Positions 1 through 11,950 of a stretch of DNA of 64,000 bases are shown piece after piece (position 1 is the first letter of the stretch; each line of letters starts with the position of its first letter). The stretch is from Cryptomeria japonica (lineage: Eukaryota; Streptophyta; Pinopsida; Cupressales; Cupressaceae): positions 166,699,521 through 166,763,520 of the forward strand of contig NC_081406.1 of the NCBI RefSeq assembly GCF_030272615.1. The letters run 5' to 3'. Made by a program: the position numbers and the translations under genes. The notes beneath the pieces were generated by a model. The model made no database searches. It was not told where the DNA came from and worked only from the letters and a program-made list of their open reading frames with translations.

Positions 1-9
1 ACTTTTGGA

Positions 10-770
10 ATGGAAGATTGCAAACCTGTTGGAACTCCAATGGTTACAGGTTGCAAGCTCTCTAAATATGATGAGGCTCATGAAGTGAATGAGACACTTT
101 ACCGGTCCATGATCAGTAAGTTGCAGTATGTAGTACACAGTAGACCAGACATAGCACAAGTTGTTGGTTTGGTTGCCAAATTTTTTGCAAATCCGAAGGA
201 GACTCATATGGTGGTATTCAAGAGAATATTTAGATACCTAAAGGGGATTGGTGAGTATGGTCTCTGGTATCACATAAGGGAGACTTCAGCTTAAGTGTCT
301 TCATTGATTCAGATTGGGCAGGGAACATTGATGATAGAAAGAGCACTAGTGGAGGTGCATTCTTTCTTGGAGATAGGATTGTGTCTTGGACAAGCAAGAA
401 GCAAAATTGCATATCTCAATCCATAGTTGAGGTTGAGTATGTGGCTGCTGCAATCAACTGCACACAGATAGTTTGGATCAAGCAATTATTGGAAGGTATC
501 CAAGAAAAGGTGACTGGACCGGTAGTGATTCACTGTTACAACACCAGTGCCATCGACATATCCAAGAATCTGATGATGCATTCCAAGACAAAGCATATAG
601 CTATCAAATATCACTATCTAAGGGAACAGGTTCAAGAAAAGGAAGTGATGTTGGAGTATATACCAACAAAAGAGCAGGTCGTTGATATCTTCACCAAGCC
701 ACTACAGAAGGATACCTTTGAATACCTCAGAGGTAAGTTAGGGATGATGCCCCTACCTACAATAAAGTAA
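10..770 (+). pseudogene. Ty1/copia pol 3' end (C1): end of RT plus RNase H, frameshifted
   Basis: This is the C-terminal part of a copia polyprotein; the rest lies left of the window. The first frame (10-294) carries the copia RT-to-RNase H connector, with YRSMISKLQY, RPDIAQVVG and IFRYLKG. The reading frame changes near 291, and RNase H continues as VFIDSDWAG, DRKSTSGG, SWTSKKQ, EVEYVAA and the typical tail KTKHIAIKYHYLREQV, ending at a TAA at 768. The first catalytic Asp (DSDWAG) and the Glu (EVEY) are present. The usual CDN motif reads CYN, so a catalytic Asp is lost. The frameshift and this substitution make the copy inactive. The element lies in + orientation and is followed by its polypurine tract and 3' LTR. 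The assignment to copia is secure; the sublineage is not, although the LTR style resembles Sirevirus-type copia. Confidence 0.9.
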
Positions 771-1109
771 GTAAAAAGGGCTCTATATAAATCCGGTATG
801 ATTTCTTTATTAAAAAAAATCTCTAAGACTAGATTGATAAGTGTGGACTACTTTGGTTAGGGGGGCAATCTTGTAAGTGTACTAAAATGCATCTTTGGCA
901 TTGTTCTCAAAGGGGGAGATATGATTATAGTGTTTGAGCATTGGTAAGTAGTGATTGAGTTGAAGTTGTTGAAATAGAGTATTACCAGTGTTAGGGGAGA
1001 TATTCATTACTAAAGAGCAGAAGTAATGACCGGGTACAGAAATGAAGAAAGTACATGCAACTGATAAGACAGACTCTGAAGTGTTACTATCAATGCCAAA
1101 GGGGGAGAT
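771..1109 (+). other. C1 3' untranslated region with polypurine tract
   Basis: This stretch between the pol stop and the LTR has no ORF of interest. It holds two purine tracts, CAAAGGGGGAGAT at about 906-919 and CCAAAGGGGGAGAT at about 1096-1109. The second directly abuts the TGTAGG start of the LTR and is the likely plus-strand primer. The first may be an upstream duplicate. Confidence 0.7.
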
Positions 1110-2696
1110 TGTAGGCATTGACAAAACCAGTTAATCCAGAGAACCGGTATATGTGCTAAGATTTGTCATTGATGTCTAACACTGACCGGTGGAGTGATGT
1201 ATCTCAGTAGTAAAGGTGATGACTTGTAATCACATGGAAACAACATAAGACACAGATGACCAAATTTCAATCAGCTCAAGGGAAGACAGACTAAGCTAAC
1301 TAGTCTGTCACTCAAGAAGATCGGTGTTGAGGGCAGATCTTCAGGTTGGTCATTCTGATGATGATAAAGTCACAAAAGGTGACTTAGAAAAGAAGGATTG
1401 AGGTTGTATGCAAACCGGAATCTCATTGCCAAATAGGGAAAGAGACTTGATGTTAGCACCGCAAACTGGCAATCAAAGGATGAATCGGTAATATAGAGCG
1501 CAGCAGTATACTGGTACACCGGTGAGGCAAAAGGAAGATAGGTGATCACCATAAATATTAGAGCAGTGATCGGTTATTTAGTTGCGGTGGAAAAAGGTGA
1601 GTTGGTGAGCTTGTGTCTATGCCAAACTAAAAGTTGGTGAAGTCAACTTCCGTCATCATGCAATTAAGCCATGATTACTTGCGAATTTTCTGGTTCGCAT
1701 TTATATGCCTGAACCCGACCCAAAAGTCAATATTTTTGGGAGATGCGGTGGCAGAATTGGTTGAGTAGTTGGCGGAGTTGTTGCAGGGCGTGCAGAGAAA
1801 GAGTGGGAGAATTTTGAATTTGAAATCCTCTTAAATCTGTGATTGCATTGATTAAGGAAACAGTTGAAGGTGAGGGCAAAGAATGTATAAAGTATTTTGA
1901 GTTTATTCAAAATATTCTTGATCGTAAAATTTGCAAAGTACAGATCCTGTAGAAGGCGATCCAAGGTGCATAACAGAGTGAGAGGTAGTGCTAAAATATT
2001 TAGCAAAGCAGAGAATGTGTGAGGTAGAGCGGCAGAGTGCAGAGTCGAGGGTCAAAGGACTGGCAGAATGCAGAGTCGGGGATCAGAGAACCGGCAGAGT
2101 GCAGAGCTGAAGTTTTAAGCAAAAAACCGGTGTTGTGCAGAGAAGACACAACCGGTGCAGATGGTGCATGATTTTCATTGTGATCTGATCAAGCTATCAG
2201 TAGCTACTCCAACAGATCATTCTTTAGCTTTTTTTTAACCATTGCAACTTAGATCCCTTAACCGGGTGGACTTTAATAGGGCCCTTTGTAAAATCCCTTA
2301 ACCGGATGACATCTTAATTGATGTTCTTAAGTCCTTTAACCAGGCTACCTTTAACAGGGTAAAGGCACTAACAGACCTTAAACAAAATCCCTTAACCAAG
2401 TGGCACCTAACAGTGTCTTTGTAATCACCTAACAGGGTTGGCTCTTCACCTGGGATACTCCAGAAGAGTACAAATTTGTGAGTTCCTACTCACACCGTGG
2501 TTTTCTCCCATTTTAGTTTCCACGAGATAAATCTTGGTGTTACTGTATATCTTTTCATGCATGCATATTCTTCTAGAGTAATTATGTGTATTGATGATTA
2601 TTAAGATAGTGCATATTTGAGTTAAAAGTTTTAATTGTGTAAAACTGGTAAAGTGTTGATTCACCCCTCCCCTCTCAACACCGGTTGGGACTAACA
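1110..2696 (+). repeat. C1 copia 3' LTR, about 1.59 kb
   Basis: The LTR begins TGTAGGCATTGAC straight after the polypurine tract and ends near CTAACA, after the pyrimidine block ATTCACCCCTCCCCTCTC typical of plant copia LTR ends. Beyond it the sequence returns to the antisense integrase of element G, which supports this border. Inside are about three copies of a 31-bp repeat (GGCAGAGTGCAGAG core, about 2030-2110). There is also a cluster of CCCTTAACCGG/CTTTAACCAGG motifs (about 2255-2420), like repeated promoter elements. A reverse-oriented relative is found at 44182-45300. The exact right end is uncertain by a few bases. Confidence 0.8.
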
Positions 2697-2706
2697 ACAA
2701 CCTCAA

Positions 2707-4436
2707 ATGGTAATTAACTAGTTCTCCTATTGATAGAATTATTGTAAGAAAATTAAACCTATGGTAAAATCAAGTCCCATCCCTCAAGCTTATATCGTAC
2801 TAAGAATGTTAACAAGTTACCCAAACTCCTATTCACCACTTTTGTCTACCTATTAGTCTATGGATGGTGCATTTAACTAAACTTCAAATCTATCAACTTA
2901 TTCCACAATATCGTCAAGAAATAGCTAAAAAACATGGTATCTCAATATGAAACTATGCTCTTAGGAAGACCATATAGTCTCACCACTCTTTCAAAAATAT
3001 CTACAACAAGAATAACATCATTAGTCTTATTACAAGGAATAACAAGTGCCATCATTGAGAATTTTTTCGTCTTTAGTAAACAAAAAACAAAATCCATACT
3101 AATATCCTCTTATGGCCACTCTAGTATAGGTAATGGTTGATATAGCCTTATATTTTCTCTTGTTCCTTTAGTCATCTGACAGACTCTACAAATTTGCACA
3201 AGCTTCTTCACATTCTTTTTTTATTATGGCCAATAATAATTCTCACTAACAAGAGTAATGTTCTTATCTCAACCAAAGTGTCCAACCAATCGTCCACAAT
3301 ATGTCTGCTTAATTATGTTCTCCCTCATGAAACTATTTGGAATGCACAACTAGCTTCCTTTGAATAACATGCCATCTTGGATTATAAAATTCATACCCTC
3401 TTCAGTAACATGCTCCATGCAAGCTCTCCAATGCTCTACAAAATTGGGATCCTTGAGATACAAAATCTTGAGTTCATTGAACCCAATGAATTCAATCTAC
3501 ATCTTTGTCAACAAATTTAGCCTTCTAGCCAAGGCATCTACAATAGTGTTAGACCTTCCACTCGTATACTTCAAAATACAAGTGTAACTTTGAAAAAAAT
3601 CAAACCATTTTAAATTCCTTTGATTCAACTTTATTTGACTATTCAGATATTGTAAAGCTTCTTGATTAGTAAACATATAAAACACTTTTGGTAAAAGATA
3701 ATGTCTCCATTTCTTCAATGCCTAAATGACAACATAAAACTCTTGACCATAAATACAATATTTTCTCTTGAAATCATTCAAATTTTCACTAAAATAAGTA
3801 ATGGGTTTACATTTTTATCATTACTACTCTTATGACATTGCCACTAGAATCACAATATACATGAAATACCTTATTAAAATTTGGAAGTGTCGAAATAGGT
3901 TCCTCTTTGACTTTCTTCTTCAATATGCCAAAACTTTTTGCTTCTCTTGTAGTACACTTAAACTCCTTTCTATCTCCTCTCATTGTTTCTATTAGGGGTG
4001 CACAAATACTACTGAAATTCCTAATACTCTTTCTATAAAAGCTAGTCAAACCAAAATAAGATGTCACGTCAATAGCACTCCTTGGGTTAGGCCATTCAAT
4101 GGTAGCCCTCACCTTCTTTGGGTCCATTCAAAGACCATCTGCTATAACAATAAATCCCAAGTATATTAACTCCACAAAACTAAACTTCTTCAAGTTAATC
4201 AACAACTACTCTTAACTTCTCAAAGACTCTACAAATGTGAATTAAATGATCCTCTAATTACTTATTCAAAATTAAAGTATCCTCCAAGTAAATAATAACA
4301 AAAACCCAAAAACTCTTTTAATACCTTGTTCATGAGCTACATCAATGAGCTTAGTGCATTGGTTAGCCCAAAAGGCGCGACTTACCCCTTGTACAATCCC
4401 TCCTTGGGCTTGAAGGTTTTCTTCCATTCATCTCAT
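2707..4436 (-). pseudogene. Ty3/gypsy (G) RT C-terminal part, RNase H and integrase, decayed
   Basis: Read on the minus strand from 4436 downwards. It starts inside the RT palm with DEWKKTF, KEGLYKG and PFGLTNA. It continues through MDPKKVRATIEWPNPRS and the RNase H core (FHVYCDSSGN, NQEALQYL, YTSGRSNTIVDALARR). Then comes the integrase zinc region (GRLVGHFG, ENYYWP, CRVC) and the core ([12 protein letters not shown], MHHPxTNRQTKVVNRSLGNLL, GWDLILPxVxFSYNNS). Many stops and several frame changes make it a pseudogene. The motif style is that of chromovirus-like plant gypsy elements. Its right edge joins copia LTR C2 at 4437, and the N-terminal half of the same RT resumes at 18747. Its left edge is cut by C1. 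Confidence 0.88.
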
Positions 4437-6188
4437 TGTTAAACACACCCCAAGACTGAAACAGGGAGTGGGGAGAGTGAATCAGCCTTGATTAAACACT
4501 TAATTCTACAAATCAATACCAACTTAACCTTAATCTTATCAACAACAAAGAAATATAAAATAACGAATAAGTTAGATTTACGTGGAAAACCCAAATAGGG
4601 AAAAACCGGGGAGAGAGTCAACTCACAATATATGAATGAGATTACAATATTGTTTTAGACTCACTACCAAGGAACCTCATTGCTCATTGAAGGACTTGCA
4701 GGTAGAGGTGCATAACCCCAAGGAAAGATACGAAGGACATGCAGGTTGAGATGCATTACCTCGAGGAAATATACAAGACTTGCTAGGGAGACTCACTATT
4801 TTTTAGAATGGTACATAAATATATGAATTAAGATGAATAGGCCTCAACAACATTGCCTTCAACAATATCCAAGTATGAAGCTATCCTTGAAACTTTGTCT
4901 CAAGTGACTTATTTCAAAACAATCACCACACAATTCTACCTCAACTTAGCATCACTGGCTCTACAAATGATATGATCATGTAAGCACAACACACTAGTTG
5001 ATTCACACACTTATCTACACCATCAATGTCGATTAGATTTTCTATATATACCATCCTCTTCATTGCAAACATCAATTAGGTTAGCTGGAGAAAGGGACAA
5101 ACATGGTCCTATCAAGTCAGCCACCAAAATACAATTATGGTGAAGGTGTTCAAATCTAGGAGATAGAGAGGATGTAAAAGAATCATATAACATCTTTCAC
5201 ATGCTAGCACACATCCTCCAAAGTCGGCAACAAGGTAATGTTGTAGATAAGCCATGTAGCACATTACTATCTAGCCCTAAAACATCTTCTAGATGAATTA
5301 ACTCAATGTGGATCCCCACATGCCAAAGTAGGACCCAAATACAACATAACACAACCTTCAAAGAGAGCGAAGATTCACCGCAAGCAATAAAACAAGTTTG
5401 TCAGCCAAACCAAATTAGTTAACATGAAATACAAATACCAAACATGATGCAACAACAAAAAAATCTTCTAGAATCATTTGGATCATGAAAAGGCATTCCT
5501 TGAATATCCAACAACATTACCAAATACTTTTTTCCTATTGTAGCATCAAAAACATATTGGCACAGCACAACTTGATGCTAAACACTTCATTCTAGAAGGC
5601 TAGAAGACATAGTCATAACTAGAACACCATAATCATACCTTATAGACAACATCAACTCCTAAAAATTGAATTGAGACATAGTACAAACATTTTAAGCATG
5701 TCCTCTAAACTACAACACTTGAACAATCAATATAAACAAAAAGAGAGCATTTTCCAAACCAATTTTGAAAGACAGTCAGACTGTCAACAAACTATAATTA
5801 CCAACCACATCATTTGCAACATCAGAGACCCAAAGAGATAGGAGTGCAATGTCCACAGAGCATACACATTATGTTCAAATCTGCACGATGAAATCATCAA
5901 ATGAGAAGGAATGCAGAGCATTCTTCCAACCTATCTTCGGCATACATTCCTACAACATCATACTCCATCAAACTTGCAAGGATCAAAATGTCTCGAAAAC
6001 ATCATTTTCACAGTCAAGAACAAATGAGAGATTTATAAACAACATTTTTTAGCATACATAGCACAAATATTTCCATGCTTTTGATCCTCATCTTAATATT
6101 CCTCATCTCTAAGAATTTAATCGTCATCTTAATTTGATATCATCATCATGTTTCAATACATCAGAGTAGACATCAGTCACCAAACTGA
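4437..6188 (-). repeat. C2 copia LTR, left (3'-terminal) piece, split by element A
   Basis: On the minus strand this ends with the copia-type pyrimidine block (ATTCACTCTCCCCACTCCC) and GTGTGTTTAACA at 4437. The phrase CGTGGAAAACCCAAATAGGG (4581-4600) recurs in related form in C3, where it is also antisense to C1-like sequence. No coding region is visible. The other end of the LTR, with its TGTTGGCAATATG start, lies at 18591-18746 beyond element A. The outer flanks read straight through the RT of G, so this looks like a solo LTR inserted in G. The 5-bp flanks (CTCAT at 4432, CTTCT at 18747) match at only three of five positions. Confidence 0.65.
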
Positions 6189-7091
6189 GTGTGGACATTA
6201 AACACCAAGGAGATGGTGGATATCAACATGAAAACATCTAATCGGTCCAAAGGAGGTTCGCACATGGATGGTTCATTTTCTGGTTCTACCGATCCTATGG
6301 TACAGAAATTGGCAAATGAACTTCTTGCTTTAAAGAAGCAAGTATCTCAGAATTCCTACCCCGCACCGTACAAGGATATCCCAAGAAGGACATATCCTAA
6401 TACTGCTTCCAGTTATGCTGCCAAAAATCAACCCAAGTTGCCTCCCCCTCCGGAGAGACTTGCGCTTGAGCCACCTCCTTCAAAGGCAGCAGTTGGCTAT
6501 TATGAGGCTGATCAAAATGAGTCTTCTTATTTTGATTATCAGTCCGACGAAGTTGCTCTTCCTCAACAAGAAGAAGAAGAAGTGACTGGCGACTCTACTA
6601 TACGTTACATGCACTATGATGACTCTGTTACTACCGATAGGGCTCATAGCCAAGCATTTGCTGTAACGACAAGATCCCAGACGCGGTTGGCCCAACAAGA
6701 AGCAGCTGCAAAGATCGCAAGCGATTTACAACCATCTGTTGTTATTGCTAAAAGAGGAACACCGCTGCCTTATATTCCAAAGGATGCAGCAAAAATCCAA
6801 GTAACTAACAAAAGTCCTCCTCTTGCTTCATCTGTTGATCCCAAGCCCAGTATGCCCAACCCCAAACCATTATCGGACAATGTTAATCCCTTTCTAGCTG
6901 GTTCATTTCAAGCCTTTGATATTATTGACCATGCTAGGAAGACTAAGATTCAAATGTCCGAAGTTGAGTATTTACAAGCTAATCCCGATCAATTTGATAG
7001 ATCAGCTGATTTTGTTAAAAGTAAGGAGACTCGTCCTATACTTGAAAACACTATCCCACAAGAACCCAAGATTTGCCCAATCATTTGGTGA
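6189..7091 (+). pseudogene. Element A gag C-terminal region and gag-protease linker
   Basis: An open frame of 300 codons that aligns with the region after the gag core of B. Shared landmarks are DPMVQKLANELLALKK (B: DPVIQRLMNDVITLKG), YKDIPRRTYPN (B: YQDIPRRNTNQ), PPPERLALEPPPSKA and KTKIQMSEVEYLQANPDQFD (B: SQIQITPAEYLKLNPKELD). It is low-complexity and acidic, with Pro-rich and Gln-rich stretches, and has no complete CCHC knuckle. The gag core present in B is missing, so this is a 5'-truncated remnant. The frame ends at 7091 and overlaps the protease frame by about 19 nt, in the -1 register relative to it. Confidence 0.75.
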
Positions 7092-10000
7092 CCATTCCAT
7101 CTACTACCCAAGGAAAGATAGAACCTTTCTACATTTCCTTGTTAATCAATGGTTTTCAATTGAGCAATTGTGTCTTGAATTCTGGTGCTTCTGATAACGT
7201 CATGCCCGCAAAAGTTGTTCAAGCTTTGGGGCTGACCTTGACCAAAACTTTTGGTCATTGTTAGTCCATGGAGAACAAGCAAGTGCCCCTTATTGGGCAA
7301 ATCAAGGACACGCAATTTGCATTTGCTGCTTTTCTGGATAATAAAATAAAGATGATTGTCTTGGTGGCTGACGTTCCTGCATCATACGGAATTTTACTTG
7401 GCCGTAATTTTTGTAAAGATGTTGGAGGTGAACTCAACATGGATATGACGGAAGCAAGAATACCTATCAAAGGTGTTGTGCAGAAGTTAATTCCTGAAAG
7501 AGAAACCAAGTACACGGTTGTCAAGTCCAATGACCCTCATGCTCAGATTCTTTTTTAATCTTCGGGTTTTGGGAATTATTACCTCCATATAGAGGAAATT
7601 TCAGAATTTACTGAAGATTATCCTTCTAGCAGCTCCGATATTTCATTACTTTCAGCAAATGAAAAGTTTGTTGATGCTGATCAAGACCAAGCATCAGAAG
7701 ATGGGTCATCTAGTTCATATGTTATGGTTGAAGAAGTCACATCTTCATTTGCTGATGAAAGTATTCCATCACCTCCTCGACAAGAAGAGCTTCATTCTTC
7801 ATCTATTCAAGAGGAAAGTTCATCCTCTCCTATGGAAGAAGATGACAACTTTTCTTTTCACAATGCGCTCATCTCGGATGAAGGCGGCTCTAATCATTCC
7901 AATGAAAACAACAGTTCAAATGATGTATGGACTCTTGAATTTGATGGCAGTTGTGCTACGAATGGATCCAAAGCTGGTGTAGTTCTTATATCTCCCAAGG
8001 GAGAGATCTTCCCTTACTCTTTCAAGTTGCAATTTGCTAATACCAACAATACGGCTGAATATGAGTCGCTTTTGTTAGGGATGAGTGTTGCATTGAAAAG
8101 AGAAATCAGAAACCTTCATGCCCAAGGTGATGCAGAGTTAATTGTTTGTCAAGTGAGAAACATATATCAAACTAAGAATGACAAACTCAAGCATTACCGC
8201 AATTTGGTATGGGAGAATATTGAAGATTTCGATTCTTTCAATATCTCAGTTGTTCCTCGTGAATAGAATGATAGAGCTGATTCTCTTGCTGTTTCAGCTA
8301 CTTCATTAATTCCTCATCTTGACTTTGGTCAAGATAAATATATCATTGAGATAATCTGCAAACCTAGTGTGCCTGATAATTGGGATCATTGGCAGATCTT
8401 CAATGATGATAAGCAGATCAATAATTTCTTGCAAGCTGAGGATGGTTTCAACAACCTGTATGCAGAGTTAATTGTTTGTCAAGTGAGAAACATATATCAA
8501 ACTAAGAATGGCAAACTCAAGCATTACCGCAATTTGGTATGGGAGACTATTGAAGATTTCGATTCTTTCAATATCTCAGTTGTTCCTCGTGAATAGAATG
8601 ATAGAGCTGATTCTCTTGCTGTTTCAGCTACTTCATTAATTCCTCATCTTGACTTTGGTCAAGATAAATATATCATTGAGATAATCTGCAAACCTAGTGT
8701 GCCTGATAATTGGGATCATTGGCAGATCTTCAATGATGATAAGCAGATCAATAATTTCTTGCAAGCTGAGGATGGTTTCAACAACCTGTATTTTGAAGGA
8801 AGTAATTCTCCTTCTTTTTTGTCATCAGATTCGGTGCCTGATACATCATCTGAATCAGATGAAAATATCCTTCAGCTGAAAGGAAATAAAATTCCCAAGG
8901 GGTTGGTTTCTCTTGAAAAAAATTTCGATCAACATGATCGTTATATCAAGAGACGACAACAAGAAAGTACTGATTCTCCTATGGGATATGAGAAATATAA
9001 TATTGGATTTGACGGAGATCCAAAGTTTGTCAATATTGGCAATAACTGCACTTCAGATGAGAGAGATCAGTTTATTCAGCTTTTGCGCCAATACCATGAT
9101 GTCTTGGCGTACTCATATGATGATCTAAAGTCCTTCCAACCCAAGGAAGTGCAGCATGACATTCCTCTCAAGCTTGGCGCAGAACCTTTCAGATAGAAGC
9201 AACGCCAATATAATCCGAAGATTTCAGGTACCATTCTTTCTGAAGTTCAAAAGATGCTTGATGCTCGGATTATCTTTCCCATCCATCATTCAACATGGTT
9301 GGCAAATATAGTACCGGTGCGTAAGAAGAATGGAGAAATACGTATTTGTGTTGATTTCAGAAATCTTAATCAGCTATCACTCAAGGACAATTATCCATTG
9401 CCAATCATGGATCAAGTCTTACAAACGGTGACAGGCTCCGAGATGCTATCTATGCTAGATGGATTTTCGGGATACAATCAGATTGAGGTTAGTGAACCTG
9501 ATCAACACAAGACTGCATTCACCACTCCATGGGGTACATTTGCATACCGCAAAATGCCTTTCAGGTTGATCAATGCAGGGGCTACTTTCTAGCGAGCTAT
9601 GGACTTGGCTTTCCGTGGTATTGTGGGAAGGTATATTGTAGTATATCTTGATGATCTTACTGTTTTTTCTAAAGATCGTGAGAATCATCTTTTTCATCTA
9701 CAAGATGTACTTGAAAGATGTCGTCAGCACGGCATCTCTCTTAATCCCAAGAAGTCAGTTTTTGGGGTGACGGAGGGAAAACTTCTTGGTCACATTGTTT
9801 CCAAGGAGGGTATAAAAGTTGATCCTGAGAGGGTTAAATCTATTCAGAATCTCCCTTTGCCATCCAACAAGACTGTTGTTCATTCCTTTTTTGGTAAGGT
9901 TAATTTTCTGCGAAGATTCATTCCTGACTTTGTGGAGAAGACTCGTCATATTGTGGACATGATGAAAGGAAAGTTTTCTTTCCATTGGAATTCTGAAGGA

Positions 10001-11770
10001 AGAGCGGCATTCAATGAAATCAAAGATGCAATTGCTCATGCACCCGTGTTGGTTTGTCCCAACTACACCAAGGAGTTCATTATGTATAGTTATGCTTCCG
10101 AGCATACTTTGTCAGCTATTCTGATGCAGAAAAATTTAGAAGGAATTGAATCTCCTATCGCTTTCATGAGTTGTCCTTTGAAGTCCCATGAACTCAAGTA
10201 TTCCTCTATTGAGAAGAATGCCTATGCGGTGGTTAAAGCAGTTAAGAACTTCCATTTTTACATCTTGAATTCTCATACCGTTGTGTTAGTTCCTGATACA
10301 TCAATCAAATCTATCTTAACACAACAAGAGTTTGGCACAAAGAGAGGAAATTGGATTGCAAAAATCCAAGAGTATGACTTGGAGATCAAGCCTACAAAGC
10401 TTGTTCGAGGAAGAAGACTCTGTCAGCTGATGGCGGAAGGTATTCCAGAGGAGCAAGAATTGGATGATTCGGAAGATCTTCCCAAGGTGCTGTTTGTTAG
10501 TACTACTGATGAATGGTACTCTAATATAGCATTTTTCTTGACCTATGGTGAATGTCCACAACATTTGACATTCAAGGAAAAAAGAAGTATCAAGTTGAAA
10601 GCTGCAAACTTCGTATTATGGGATACTAGTTTGTACAAAAAAGCCATTGACAGTACTTTCCTCCGTTGTGTTGACAAAGCGCAACAAACCAAATTGCTAG
10701 AATCTTTCCATTACAAGGCTTGTGGTGGACATTTTTCTGCGCCAGTGATCGCTCATAAAATCTTGAGAGCAAAATATTATTGGCCTACACTCTTTCAAGA
10801 TGCTTTTCGGTGGGTACGTAAGTGTGTACATTGTCAGCAATTTGTAGGCAAACCAAAGCTTGCAGCATTACCATTGAAGCCGGTTATTGTTGAAGAACCT
10901 TTCCGGCAATGGGGCATTGATTTCATTGGTGTGATCAATCCCTCCTCAAGTGCAGGTCATTCCTATGTCCTTACAGCTACTGATTATTTCACCAAGTGGG
11001 TGGAAGCCATACCAGTAAAGAACACTACTTCTGAGGTAGTATGTAGATTCCTCAAGGAGAATATTATTTCCAGGTTTGGTGTTCCATTCAAAATTGTGAT
11101 TGATAATGCAGCCACTTTCTCTTCCTCAGAAATTTCACAATTTTGCTTTGAGTATAATATCTTGTTAACTCATTCATCTGATTATTATCCCCAAGGTAAT
11201 GGTCAGGCAGAATCTAGTAACAAGAATTTGATTACTATTATTCGCAAACTTGTGGAGGAAAATCAAAGGTCCTGGCATAAGGATTTTTTTGATGCTTTAT
11301 GGGCAGACAGGATTACACCTAAAAGGGCTATTGGTATGTCACCATTTCAGCTTCTTTATGGGATCAATGCAGAAATACCCATCACTTTGGAACTTCCCAC
11401 TCTCAAGTTATCTAAAGCAATTGAGGATCAAACTTATGAGAATGCTTTAGATAAAAGGATCATGTATCTTTCCCAGCTGGAAGAACAAAGAACACAAGTG
11501 GTAGACCGAATTGCTCAGCATCAGCAATAGGTCAAAATTCTTTTTGATAAAAAAGCAAAACAAAAAGGATTCCAAGTTGGTGATCGTGTTTTGCTTTGGG
11601 ATAAGCAAAGGGAACCAAAAGGTTTACATGGCAAATTTGATTCTCTTTGGCGAGGACCCTTCACTATTCACCGTATTGCTGGAGAAGATAGTTTTATCTT
11701 GGCTTATCATGATGGAACACCATTTGCACTGCCGTATAATGGTCAGCATTTGAAGCATTACTTTGAATGA
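7073..11770 (+). pseudogene. Element A pol: protease, aRNase H, RT, gypsy RNase H, integrase
   Basis: One reading frame runs about 1,565 codons with no frameshift, broken only by stops at 7262, 7556, 8264, 8594, 9194, 9590 and 11528. All are TAG except the TAA at 7556. Protease: NSGASDNVM (catalytic Asp changed to Asn) and DVPASYGILLGRNF. From 7925 comes an archaeal-type RNase H (LEFDGSCATNG, TNNTAEYESLLLGM, QGDAELIV, NDRADSLA) with its acidic residues intact. RT follows with GEIRICVDFRNLNQ and YLDD at 9644. The gypsy RNase H (YSYASEHTLSAIL) has lost its first Asp. Integrase has a CVHC zinc pair, WGIDFIG, VIDNAATF and NGQAESSNKNL (the D,D,E triad) and a C-terminal GDRVLLWDKQREPKG module. The second RNase H normally lies after the RT in the Tat clade; here it precedes it. 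Confidence 0.92.
8131..8790 (+). repeat. 330-bp tandem duplication inside element A pol
   Basis: The segment 8131-8460 is repeated directly as 8461-8790 with only a few base changes (for example GACAAACTC/GGCAAACTC). The unit is 110 codons, so the frame is kept. It covers the end of the archaeal-type RNase H and part of the linker to RT. Both copies carry the same in-frame TAG (8264 and 8594), so the duplication probably arose after that stop. Element B lacks the duplication. Confidence 0.95.
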
Positions 11771-11936
11771 AGATTCGAGGTAACTTCTTGTAAATAATGT
11801 CTTTCTCTTGTTTGTTTTCCGCCTTTTGTTTGTTTGTTTTTGCTTTGTTTGACTCTATGACCCAATGGATAAGAGGAAGGCACTTAGAGTTCTGGATTCT
11901 TTTCTCTCATGATCTTGAAGGATAAATGAAAGAATT

Positions 11937-11950
11937 CCCCAGTCAGAGCC
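11937..11950 (+). promoter_or_regulatory. Conserved post-pol motif CCCCAGTCAGAGCC (element A)
   Basis: The exact 14-mer recurs at 29202-29215 in element B, 152 nt after that element's pol stop, though the surrounding spacer is hardly alignable. The role is unknown; a splice or RNA-structure signal for the downstream ORF is an inference. Confidence 0.5.

Noticed and set aside
7262-11530. TAG recoded as an amino acid in element A pol, given six in-frame TAGs without indels
   Set aside because: B and the other elements also carry TGA, TAA and frameshifts, and A ORF3 has a TAA. Cytosine deamination explains the TAG excess more simply.
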